Assembly (NCBI GenBank): GCA_964638815.1
Contig: CAZXBB010000124.1
Span: forward strand, 1 to 33,124
Origin: CAZXBB01 sp964638815
Lineage (GTDB): Bacteria; Planctomycetota; Phycisphaerae; Phycisphaerales; SM1A02
Direction: 5' to 3'
Length of the DNA: 33,124 bases
Shown here piece after piece: positions 14,093-21,268 of the stretch (position 1 is the first letter of the stretch; each line of letters begins with the position of its first letter). A model generated the notes under the pieces. The model was not told the origin of the DNA. It worked only from the letters and a program-made list of their open reading frames with translations, and ran no database searches. The translations under genes and the position numbers were made by a program.

Positions 14093-15571
14093 TCACTGCA
14101 GCAGCGACAGCACGTTCTGGCTCACGAGATTCGCCGTCGCCAGCACCGACGTTCCGGCCTGGGTCAGGATCTGGGCGCGCGTGAGCGCCGCCGTCTCGGT
14201 GGCGAAATCCGTGTCCCGGATCTTCGACTCGCTCGCGGAGATGTTCTCGAACCCGATCTCCAGCGCGCGGATGTTGGTCTGGAGCGTGTTCTTCTCGAAC
14301 GCGCCGAGACGGCCGCGCAGGATCGAGACGTCGTTGATCGCGCTGTCGAGGACGAGACTGGCGTTTCGCGCTTCGCCCGCGACCAGCGAGTACTTGCCGC
14401 CGGTCTTGATCGAGTCGAGGAAATACCGGACGTCCTCGATGGTCGTGCCGCCGAGGTTCGGCGCGGCGATCGAGCGGATGCCGAAGCCGACCTGCTGCGT
14501 CAGCGCGATGGCGGGGCCGAGCTGGAAGACGGTCCCGCCGCCGGTGATCGTGAACTGTCTCGGGGCGCCCGTCGATTGCGCGTAGTCGTCCGTGAGGTTG
14601 AGCCGCAGGCTGAGCGCCGGCGTGTTCAGCGAGACGTCGGTGCCGTCGCCGATCGCCAGGGCGCCATTGACGAGCGCGCTGACGTCGCGGCCCTCGTCGC
14701 GCTGCGTTTCGGAGCCGTTCTTCTGGTCGTGGACGGCGAAGAAGTCGCCGGCGGGCCCCGTCTTGCGGATCGAGACAAACTCGTCGGCGCCGTACGCCGT
14801 GGAGTTGAACGTGAGGCCGGACGTCTCGTCCGCCGCATTCACCAGCGTCGCGCTGACGCCCGTGGTCTCCTTCACCGTGTTCACGGCGGCGACGACGCTG
14901 CTCAGCGCGGTGCCGGAGACGAACGAGAGGGTCTGGACGCCGAGATTGCCCGCGATCTCGAGGGTCAGGCTGCTGAGGAGCTGCCCGGCGGCGCCCGCCG
15001 TGTTGCCGGAGAGGAAGAGCGAGGCGGTCTGGGCCGAGCTGATCACCTCGACCTCGACGGGAACGAACGGGTTCGAGCCGAACTGGGCGCCGAAGATGTG
15101 CGCCTCCGCGACCGCGCTCGTGGTCATGCCCGAGAGCAGGTACGCCATCGACCCGTTGAGGAGCGGGAGACCGGCAAACGAAGCCGTGTTGGCGATCCGC
15201 GTGATCGACTCGATCGCGCTGTCGATCTGGAGCTGGTTCGCGTTGATCTCCTCCTTGCTCACGCCGCCGGTGTTCGCGGCCTCGATGATGAGACCCTTGA
15301 TCGACGTGAGCAGGTCCGCCACCTCGGAGAGGTAGGCCTCGGTCGTAGCGATGACCGAGCTCGCGCGTTCGGAGTTGTCGATCGCCTGGTCGATCCCCTT
15401 GAGCTCCGAGCGCAGACGCTCCGAGACGATGAGGCCGGCCGGATCGTCGGCCCCGCGGTTGATGCGCAGACCCGTCGAGAGCCGCGAGAGGCGGACGGCG
15501 AGGTCATTGTTCGCCCGCGCAAGATTGTTCTGCGCGATCATCGACGGGATGTTGGTGTTGATCCGAGCCAT
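14093..15571 (-). CDS. fliC: Flagellin (copy 2)
   Basis: 492 residues from the ATG at 15571 (MARINTNIPSMIAQNN), with GGAGG 7 nt upstream. N-terminal D0/D1 motif LSTGLRINRGADDPAGLIVSE and C-terminal ENISASESKIRDTDFATETAALTRAQILTQ...VLSLLQ mark it as a flagellin; the centre is variable and differs from copy 1. It is the last gene of the fliW-csrA-flagellin set, starting 43 nt after csrA, the order seen for fliW-csrA-hag in Bacillus. Copies 1 and 2 have the same length but clearly different sequences, so this is an old duplication; they may form different filament segments. No strong terminator was seen after the stop, where the repeat-rich spacer begins. The ribosome-binding core TCACGGAGG is shared with copy 1. 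Confidence 0.95.
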   Translation of the reverse strand: MARINTNIPSMIAQNNLARANNDLAVRLSRLSTGLRINRGADDPAGLIVSERLRSELKGIDQAIDNSERASSVIATTEAYLSEVADLLTSIKGLIIEAANTGGVSKEEINANQLQIDSAIESITRIANTASFAGLPLLNGSMAYLLSGMTTSAVAEAHIFGAQFGSNPFVPVEVEVISSAQTASLFLSGNTAGAAGQLLSSLTLEIAGNLGVQTLSFVSGTALSSVVAAVNTVKETTGVSATLVNAADETSGLTFNSTAYGADEFVSIRKTGPAGDFFAVHDQKNGSETQRDEGRDVSALVNGALAIGDGTDVSLNTPALSLRLNLTDDYAQSTGAPRQFTITGGGTVFQLGPAIALTQQVGFGIRSIAAPNLGGTTIEDVRYFLDSIKTGGKYSLVAGEARNASLVLDSAINDVSILRGRLGAFEKNTLQTNIRALEIGFENISASESKIRDTDFATETAALTRAQILTQAGTSVLATANLVSQNVLSLLQ

Positions 15572-15577
15572 TCGAGG

Positions 15578-15586
15578 CCTCCGTGA
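15578..15586 (-). promoter_or_regulatory. CsrA-like motif over the flagellin 2 ribosome-binding site
   Basis: TCACGGAGG on the minus strand, 7 nt before the ATG, identical to the 9-mer before flagellin 1. The core CA-N-GGA-N-G matches the central part of the CsrA consensus ACANGGANGU. A stem CCTC/GAGG can form around it, but the loop geometry is poorer than in copy 1. Confidence 0.4.
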
Positions 15587-15614
15587 TCGAGGTGGGGCCG
15601 CCGGCCGTGTCAGC

Positions 15615-15920
15615 TCAGGCGGATTCCTTGCGCTGGCTGTTTCCCTCCTGTTCCGGGACCCGTGTCGCGTTGGCCAGCGCGCTGTGCGACCCGCGGGTCT
15701 GCACGGTCGGCCGGACCTTGCGGAGCTCTTCCTGCTCCAGTCGCGACGCCTGCTCGTTCTCGCGTTTGATGGCGTCGTACACCTCTTTCCGGTGCACGGC
15801 CACCCGGGCCGGGGCCTTGATCCCGAGCCGGACCTTGTCGCCGCGGATGTCCACGACGGTCAGCTCGATCTCGTCCCCGATCATGATCGTTTCATCGCGT
15901 TGACGTGATAGCACCAGCAT
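15615..15920 (-). CDS. csrA: Carbon storage regulator CsrA with C-terminal tail
   Basis: 101 residues from the ATG at 15920; AGGAAGGA lies 9 nt upstream. The first 60 or so residues are a complete CsrA: MLVLSRQRDETIMIGDEIEL, DIRGDKVRLGIKAP and the RNA-contacting VAVHRKEVYDAIKRENE. CsrA dimers bind GGA-containing hairpins and usually block translation. The tail beyond residue 62 (EEELRKVRPTVQTRG...) is charged and Ser/Thr-rich and makes the protein about 40 residues longer than E. coli CsrA (61). Other FliW-regulated CsrA proteins are also somewhat extended at the C-terminus, where FliW docks. fliW lies 94 nt upstream and a flagellin 43 nt downstream. Confidence 0.96.
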   Translation of the reverse strand: MLVLSRQRDETIMIGDEIELTVVDIRGDKVRLGIKAPARVAVHRKEVYDAIKRENEQASRLEQEELRKVRPTVQTRGSHSALANATRVPEQEGNSQRKESA

Positions 15921-15942
15921 GGATCGGTTCCTTCCTGCATGC

Positions 15943-15968
15943 GGGTCGCGGCGTCACGGCGGCGACCC
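15943..15968 (-). promoter_or_regulatory. Hairpin in the csrA leader
   Basis: Perfect 7-bp stem GGGTCGC/GCGACCC with a 12-nt loop, 23 nt before the csrA ATG. The 94-nt fliW-csrA gap also contains several GGA triplets, including those in the AGGAAGGA ribosome-binding site. Could be an autoregulatory structure; not proven. Confidence 0.35.
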
Positions 15969-16014
15969 TCCCGAGGCTTCCGTTCCCCGGGTGGTCTCGG
16001 GCATCGGTTGTCAC

Positions 16015-16461
16015 TCAGGCCGAGGCGGCGCGCACCGAGTCGCCGAGGCTCACGATCTCGTGGCGGGTCGACCATCGCTTCTCCGCGAGGACGAGCTGCA
16101 TCGCCTCGCGGTTCTGGATGTTGACGACGATCGGCCCCTGCATGTTCGCGGTGAGCGCGTTGTCGTAGCGGTTCACGATGACGAAGATCTGCGCGTCGTC
16201 CAGCCGGGCGAGCGCGAGCTCCTCCATCTGGTCCCGCCGGATCGTCGCCTCGTAGTCGCTCGCCCACAGGCTCGGGTCGGTGACGACGAACGCCAGCTCG
16301 GCAACGTCGAGCGACTGGAGCCAGAAGAAGACACCCTCGTCGTCGGGCTGGAGCAGCGTGTAGCGCTTGTAGCTCGAGAACCCGAGCAGGCCCGACGCGA
16401 ACCGGATGACCCGGCTCTCGTCCACCTCGACCGTACCGAACCGCGTCGTTTCAACGTGCAT
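16015..16461 (-). CDS. fliW: Flagellar assembly factor FliW
   Basis: 148 residues, the usual length. Family features are the opening MHVETTRFGTVEVDES, VIRFASGLLGFSSYKRYTLL, the conserved FFWLQSLDVAELAFVVTDP and IFVIVNRYDNALTANMQGPIVVNIQNREAMQLVL. FliW is a cytosolic antagonist of CsrA: free flagellin titrates FliW, releasing CsrA to repress flagellin translation, and flagellin export frees FliW again. The start at 16461 is preceded by TTGGAG 7 nt upstream. Its 132-nt leader after flgL holds unusual structure (16462-16593). The neighbours csrA, flgL and flagellin agree fully with this role. Confidence 0.96.
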   Translation of the reverse strand: MHVETTRFGTVEVDESRVIRFASGLLGFSSYKRYTLLQPDDEGVFFWLQSLDVAELAFVVTDPSLWASDYEATIRRDQMEELALARLDDAQIFVIVNRYDNALTANMQGPIVVNIQNREAMQLVLAEKRWSTRHEIVSLGDSVRAASA

Positions 16462-16593
16462 GACCAGACTCCAATGCCGCGGCCAAACCAGTCCTTGGTC
16501 ACTCGCACCTCTCCAGAGGGCGACCGGACCTCCAGGTCCGTGGATGCGGATGCGCCGGGCCGGCCGGATGGCCGCGACGCACCGTGTCCTGCG
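16462..16593 (-). promoter_or_regulatory. Structured fliW leader with four GGA motifs
   Basis: Read on the minus strand, four GGA sites occur in 71 nt: ACCTGGAGGT (16537-16528) at the tip of hairpin CGGACC-TGGA-GGTCCG; CTCTGGAGAG (16518-16509) in hairpin CCTCT-GG-AGAGG; CCAAGGACTG (16498-16489) in hairpin ACCA-AGGAC-TGGT; and CATTGGAGTC (16476-16467), which is the fliW ribosome-binding site. The first matches the CsrA consensus ACANGGANGU at 9 of 10 positions. In addition TGACCA (16501-16496) can pair with TGGTCA (16466-16461), which overlaps the start codon and would compete with the third hairpin. This looks like a CsrA-responsive leader; binding is inferred. Confidence 0.55.
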
Positions 16594-18558
16594 TCATCGC
16601 AGGAAGTCGAGCAGGCTGAGGTTCGAGATCTGGGCGGCGGTCGCGAGGCCGGCCTGCAACTGCTGCTGCAGCAGCGAGAACCGGAGCGCCGCCTCCGTGA
16701 AGTCGAGATCCTGTATGTCACTCTTCAACGACGTGTCCTGAATCCGAAGGTCTTCTTCCCGCGATGTCGCGTCGGTGACGCGGCGGGCCCGGACGCCGAC
16801 CTCCGCGCGGGCCTCGACGGCGCGGGCGATGTCGGCTTCCAGCTTCTCCCCAGCAAGCGAGATGCCGCGCTCGTCATTGGTCTCGAGGGCGTCCCGCAGG
16901 GCGATGAGGTGGGCAAACGCCCCGTCCACGGCAACTGTTGCGCGATCCTGTCCGGTGAGAACTGCGCCGGGCCCCGGGGCGGAGCCCAGGATGCCGAGGT
17001 CCTCGCCCGCGAACGAGTTGTTGAGCTGCGAGACGATGAGCGGTCCGGCCCCGACCGTGAGGTCCGTGATCTCGATGCCGTTGCCATCGGCCGCGAGCGC
17101 CGCGTTGACCGCGCCGCCGCCGGCGGCGTTGATGGCCGCGATCACGTCCCCCACCGTGAGCGCTCCGGCGAAGTCGACGTCGAAGGTGGCGGCGTCCGCC
17201 GTGGTGATCCGGATGTCGAGGTCGCGCGTGGGATCCGGCAGACCCGTGACCGGGTCCACGCTGCCGGTGACGATCTGCACGCCGCGGCCGTCGTTGAAGT
17301 CCGCGAGCAGCGTTGCGGTGTCGAACGACCGCACGCCAAGCTCGGTCGCGGTCGTGCCGCCCGCGACCTCGGCGACGGCCATCGCGCCGCCGGACAGCTC
17401 GTTGATGAAGTTGATCCGGTCCCCCGCCGCGTCGATCTCGACCCGGACGCCGATGCCGAGATTCTCGACGGTGTTCCTGAGGTCCTCGATGGTCTGGACG
17501 CCGGAGAGGTCCACGTCGCGCGACTGCCCGATGTTCGAGAGGCGGATCGTCCCGAGCGGAACCGTGACGCCCGTGAGCTGCGCAATTCGGGTCTGGTCCG
17601 TGATGCGCGGGTCGATGTCCTGCCCGGTCGCCGGCGCTCCGGTGAAGGTCGCGTTGATCCCGAGGTCGGCGGCCGTCGCGTCGAAGCCGGGGTCGCTGAT
17701 CGTGATCGCGGGACCGCCGGTGCCGATCTCGAGACGATCGTTCGTGGCCGCGATCGCCACGGTGAAGCCCGGATCGATCGGCGTGACCGCCGCCTGGAGC
17801 GCGTCGATCACGTCCTGCACCGTACCGGCGTTCGTCAAATCCACGTTGACGATCGTGCCGCCGACGTTGACGTCCACGGAGCCGGGGGTGACGCCCTGGT
17901 TCCGCGCGCCGTTCAGGTCGGCGAGCCGTGTCGTCGGCAGCAGCGTCGGGTCGAGGTCGCGGCTGCCCTCGACCCGCGCGCTCAGCGCGCCGAAGGCGTC
18001 GTCTGCCGACAGCGTGATCGGGAACGGGATCGCCTGGCCGAGATCGGTGTAGAGCCCGCCCCGATCGCCGACGTAGCGCAGGCCGCCGAGCAGGCTCTCC
18101 ATCGGCGCGCCCTCGGTGACGCCGCCGCCGAAGAGCTGGATCTCCTGGTACTTGCGACTGGAGATGTTCGTCACCTCGGCGAGCAGCGCGTCGATGATGC
18201 GGGCCTGGTTCTTGCGCGTCTGTGCGTCGCTGCCGACGCCGATCTGGCTGGCGGCGACGCCCTTCGCCTCGATGAGGATGCTCGAGAGGTCGCCGAGTGC
18301 GGCGTCGACGTTGTTCAGCACGGATTCGGCGTGGGAGAGGTTGCGCAGACGCTGGGTGCGGCGCTCGAGGATGTCGTCGAGGACGCTGATCGCGCTGGTC
18401 CCGATGGCGTCGTCCGACGGCCGGCTCACCCGCTTGCCGCTCGAGAGCTTCGCCTGCATCTCCAGCAGGTCGATGCTCGAGCGCGTGATCGAGCCGAGCA
18501 TCAGGCTGGAGCCGAGGGCGTTGGGGACGCGGGCGAGGTTGGACGGGATCGTGCTCAT
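16594..18558 (-). CDS. flgL: Flagellar hook-filament junction protein FlgL (double length)
   Basis: 654 residues, about twice E. coli FlgL (317). The N-terminus (SSLMLGSITRSSIDLLEMQAKLSSGKRVSRPSDDAIGTSAI) and C-terminus (LRIQDTSLKSDIQDLDFTEAALRFSLLQQQLQAGLATAAQISNLSLLDFL, split here by description) are the conserved coiled-coil ends of FlgL/flagellin. The extra length lies in the middle (about 200-530), which contains at least three flagellin-IN-like repeats of the pattern D(V/L)xxAxTVxDVIxAINAA, near residues 225-260, 330-370 and 450-490. These probably form an enlarged exposed domain at the junction. It starts 14 nt after flgK, placing it in the flagellar operon. No clear Shine-Dalgarno precedes the ATG, so translation may be coupled to flgK. 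Confidence 0.93.
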   Translation of the reverse strand: MSTIPSNLARVPNALGSSLMLGSITRSSIDLLEMQAKLSSGKRVSRPSDDAIGTSAISVLDDILERRTQRLRNLSHAESVLNNVDAALGDLSSILIEAKGVAASQIGVGSDAQTRKNQARIIDALLAEVTNISSRKYQEIQLFGGGVTEGAPMESLLGGLRYVGDRGGLYTDLGQAIPFPITLSADDAFGALSARVEGSRDLDPTLLPTTRLADLNGARNQGVTPGSVDVNVGGTIVNVDLTNAGTVQDVIDALQAAVTPIDPGFTVAIAATNDRLEIGTGGPAITISDPGFDATAADLGINATFTGAPATGQDIDPRITDQTRIAQLTGVTVPLGTIRLSNIGQSRDVDLSGVQTIEDLRNTVENLGIGVRVEIDAAGDRINFINELSGGAMAVAEVAGGTTATELGVRSFDTATLLADFNDGRGVQIVTGSVDPVTGLPDPTRDLDIRITTADAATFDVDFAGALTVGDVIAAINAAGGGAVNAALAADGNGIEITDLTVGAGPLIVSQLNNSFAGEDLGILGSAPGPGAVLTGQDRATVAVDGAFAHLIALRDALETNDERGISLAGEKLEADIARAVEARAEVGVRARRVTDATSREEDLRIQDTSLKSDIQDLDFTEAALRFSLLQQQLQAGLATAAQISNLSLLDFLR

Positions 18559-18572
18559 GGGTTGCGGACCGC

Positions 18573-20270
18573 TCAGGCCAGCGAGATCAGGATCTGGAGC
18601 GTCTCGTCGATCACGGTGATGAACCGCGCCGCCGCCTGGAACTGCCGTTGCGCGGTGAGCAGGTTGATGGCCTCCTCGTCGAGCGACACGCCCGAGACGG
18701 CCTGGATCTGCGAGTTCAGGTTGTCGCGGACGAGCGAGGTCGACTCGGCGTCCGCCTCCGCCGCGCTGGTCCGCACGGCGAGCTGGTTGACGGAGTTCTG
18801 CCAGTACGTCCGCAGGCTCGTCGCGCCGAGGTTGGGCATCGGCGTGTCCTGGAGGTTCGCGATCTTGATCGCGTTGCCGTTCGAGCCGTCCACGTGGCCG
18901 AGCCCCAGCGCGAGCCGCGATGGATCGTCGAGCAGCTCCTGGTTGACGCCGATCGTCTTCGCCGTCTCGCCGGTGAAGAACGTGTTGACGCCGAGCGCCG
19001 CGAGCGCGCCGGCTGAGTCCTCGGAGAAGCTCATCTCGAAGCCGGGATCCGCCGTAAGCCGCAGCGCGCCCTCGACGGTGAGGCTCGCCGTGAGGTTGGG
19101 CACGCCGACCGCGACGTTGATCTCGTTGATCAGGTCGTCCATGGACATCGCGTCGCCATCGACGTCGATCCGGTGCGACGTGCGCAGACCCGTGCCCTGG
19201 TGGGTCATATTGATGAAGAAGCTGCCGTTCTCAATGCGGAACGGCAGGTTCGCGCCGGCCGAGTTCAGGTTCACCGTGCTGTCGTTGACCCGGTACGTAC
19301 CGGTCACGTCTTCGTAGCCCTTGCGGCCCTGGCCCTCGGCGTGCAGCCGGTTCACCTGGAAGATCAGCTCGGCGGTGAAGTCGTCGAGCGTCTGGGTGAT
19401 CGACGGCGTCGTCGAGCCGTCGCGCTGGGCGAGGAGCGCGCCGATCGTCCCCGACTGGACGTCGAGCTTCGACCCGTCCTCGGCGACACGCACTGTCACC
19501 TCGAGCTCACCGTTCACCGTCGCCTTGCGGAACTCGACGCCGCGCGAGCGTCCCGCGAGCAGGATCGGAATCGAGTTGACGAGAATGTCGATCGACCGGT
19601 CGCCCTGGTCGATCACCGTGATGTCGAGGTGCTTCGACAGCTTGTCCACGAGGAGATCGCGCTGGTCCCGGAGCGCGTTGGCCTGGCCGACGCCGTTCTC
19701 CGACTGCGTGATCTGGTTGTTGATGAGCTCGATCTGGTCGAGCAGGTCGTTCACCGTCTCGACGGTGACTTCGATCTTCCTGTCAACCGATTCGAGCAGC
19801 ACGTCGTAGTCGCGTCGCATGTCGCCGATCCGGTTCGCGAGCGAGACGCCCTGCTGCACCGTGACCGCGCGCACCGCGTTGTCGGAAGGGTTGTTGGCGG
19901 CCTCCGAGAATGCGTTGAAGAACTCGCTGAGCAGCGTCGAGAGATCGTTGTCCGTCAGCTCAGCCTGGATCGTCTCGACCGCCGCGAGGAAGTCGTGCGC
20001 GGCCGCGGCCGCCTGCTGCTCGCCGAGCGCGTCGCGGTACCGGGCCTGGAGCGCGACGTCCACCTCGCGGCGGATCGCCTCGATCTGCACGCCCTGCCCG
20101 ACGATGTGCCCGCGTCCGACGATCTCGCCGCGCACCGGCGAGAGCTGGATCGACCGCCGGTGGTACCCTTCCGTCGCCGCGTTCGCCATGTTGTCGCCGG
20201 CGACCTGAAGGGCAGCCTGGCTCGCGACGAGCGCCGTGCGTCCGACCTGGAGTGCTCCGTTGAGGCTCAT
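18573..20270 (-). CDS. flgK: Flagellar hook-associated protein FlgK
   Basis: 565 residues, close to the usual 550. The N-terminus MSLNGALQVGRTALVASQAALQVAGDNMANAATEGYHRR carries the rod/hook-family heptad motif and the NxAxxxTxGY-type signature (described across several segments). Further FlgK hallmarks are LSTLLSEFFNAFSEAANNPSDNAVRAVTVQ, the coiled coil around LLDQIELINNQI with NALRDQRDLLVDKLS, and a C-terminus with SGVSLDEEAINLLTAQRQFQAAARFI. It forms the first junction ring between hook and filament. It starts 4 nt after the flgN stop and ends 14 nt before flgL, so the three are one transcription unit. No Shine-Dalgarno is visible, consistent with coupled translation. Confidence 0.96.
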   Translation of the reverse strand: MSLNGALQVGRTALVASQAALQVAGDNMANAATEGYHRRSIQLSPVRGEIVGRGHIVGQGVQIEAIRREVDVALQARYRDALGEQQAAAAAHDFLAAVETIQAELTDNDLSTLLSEFFNAFSEAANNPSDNAVRAVTVQQGVSLANRIGDMRRDYDVLLESVDRKIEVTVETVNDLLDQIELINNQITQSENGVGQANALRDQRDLLVDKLSKHLDITVIDQGDRSIDILVNSIPILLAGRSRGVEFRKATVNGELEVTVRVAEDGSKLDVQSGTIGALLAQRDGSTTPSITQTLDDFTAELIFQVNRLHAEGQGRKGYEDVTGTYRVNDSTVNLNSAGANLPFRIENGSFFINMTHQGTGLRTSHRIDVDGDAMSMDDLINEINVAVGVPNLTASLTVEGALRLTADPGFEMSFSEDSAGALAALGVNTFFTGETAKTIGVNQELLDDPSRLALGLGHVDGSNGNAIKIANLQDTPMPNLGATSLRTYWQNSVNQLAVRTSAAEADAESTSLVRDNLNSQIQAVSGVSLDEEAINLLTAQRQFQAAARFITVIDETLQILISLA

Positions 20271-20274
20271 GGGC

Positions 20275-20823
20275 TCAGCTCGTGAGGTCCACGCAGTTCT
20301 GCGTCTGCGTCGTGCCGGCGATCCGGCCCCTTCGTTCGTACACGCCGACGCGGCTGAGCGCGCCGGTGACGGTCTGGAGAATCCCGCTCATGTGCCGGGA
20401 CAGGGCCTCGGCCGCGGCGCGAACGATCGAACTCGCGCGGCGCACCGCCTCGACCTCGGCCCGCAGCGTGTCCGCGAGCAGCCGAAGCTCCGTCTGGCGC
20501 GACGGATCGGCGTGCCGCGTGATCTCGCGCAGCGTCAGAGGGGTGACCGCCTCCGGCTCGAAGCGCCCGGTCAGGAGCCCGACGATCTCCAGTCGCTTCT
20601 TCTCGAGGTCGCCGAGCTGCTGCGCCACGGCGTTCTCGCGTCGGCACAGCTCGGTGATGGCGTCGATGTCGGCGGTGCGAATCGCATCGCGCTTCCGCTC
20701 GATGAGCGCGCGAAGCGCGCGGTGGAGCTCGATCTGCTTCCCGAGAATGCTGGTGAGCGTCTCCATCGTCGCCCCGAGGGGATCGGACGACGCGTCGGCG
20801 GTTGGCCGGGCGTTACGCGACAT
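20275..20823 (-). CDS. flgN: FlgN-like flagellar export chaperone
   Basis: 182 residues from the ATG at 20823, which has GGAGG 8 nt upstream and overlaps the end of the preceding gene by 11 bp; a later Met (METLTSILGKQ) is possible. The body is all-helical with the FlgN pattern: LTSILGKQIELHRALRALIERKRDAIRTADIDAITELC (in pieces), then ENAVAQQLGDLEKKR and ending in a region rich in Ala/Arg/Val helices. FlgN binds FlgK and FlgL before export by the flagellar type III machine. Position immediately before flgK and flgL is the normal one and is the best support, since FlgN sequences diverge strongly. Confidence 0.8.
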   Translation of the reverse strand: MSRNARPTADASSDPLGATMETLTSILGKQIELHRALRALIERKRDAIRTADIDAITELCRRENAVAQQLGDLEKKRLEIVGLLTGRFEPEAVTPLTLREITRHADPSRQTELRLLADTLRAEVEAVRRASSIVRAAAEALSRHMSGILQTVTGALSRVGVYERRGRIAGTTQTQNCVDLTS

Positions 20824-21268
20824 GGCTGGTGCCTCCGGCTCCGGGACTGCGCAGGAGCTGCTGCTGGATGCGATCGACGAGCGGGAACCGCGCGCCGCGA
20901 ACGACGTTGTGCGCAATGCGCTGATCGAGGAGCGGGCCGAACCGTTTCTCGGCCGTGGTCGGCGCGAACGGCTCCGCCGCGGTGCTGCTCTCGCGGATCT
21001 GCGCGAGGAGAGGCTCGAGGAAGGCGGCGGCCACGAACTCCTCGGCAATGTGTCTTGAGCGCTCCGTACGGCCCTCCGGGCCGACACTCGCTCCGGCGCG
21101 CTCCGCGACGGATTCGATCCGTCGCTGCGCCTGGGGCAGTGATGCGGTCGGGTCCGTGCCGGTCGCCTGGGTGAGGTGCTCGGCAAACCGAATGGCGGCT
21201 TCGCGCGGGGGCCTCGTCAGCGTGGCCGCGACGGCGGGCGGGTCGATGTGGGTCGCGGCGGAGATCAT
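20813..21268 (-). CDS. flgJ: FlgJ-like rod-binding protein (no muramidase domain)
   Basis: 151 residues. The start overlaps the flgI stop in an ATGA, and the end overlaps flgN by 11 bp. The region about 75-140 (EEFVAAAFLEPLLAQIRES...PFAPTTAEKRFGPLLDQRIAHNVV...FPLVDRIQQQL) resembles the N-terminal rod-binding domain of FlgJ, which has the pattern F..ML.Q.LRS...........Y..MLDQQLA..LS. The peptidoglycan-hydrolase domain of proteobacterial FlgJ is absent, as in many other phyla. It probably caps or scaffolds the growing rod in the periplasm. Assignment rests on modest similarity plus position between flgI and flgN. Confidence 0.65.
   Translation of the reverse strand: MISAATHIDPPAVAATLTRPPREAAIRFAEHLTQATGTDPTASLPQAQRRIESVAERAGASVGPEGRTERSRHIAEEFVAAAFLEPLLAQIRESSTAAEPFAPTTAEKRFGPLLDQRIAHNVVRGARFPLVDRIQQQLLRSPGAGGTSHVA

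Noticed and set aside
15919..19317. Very long plus-strand open frame (over 1100 codons) opposite fliW, flgL and flgK
   Set aside because: Its translation is Arg/Asp/Val-rich without family motifs, and it lies antisense to genes with clear FliW, FlgL and FlgK signatures. Long antisense frames are expected at this GC content.
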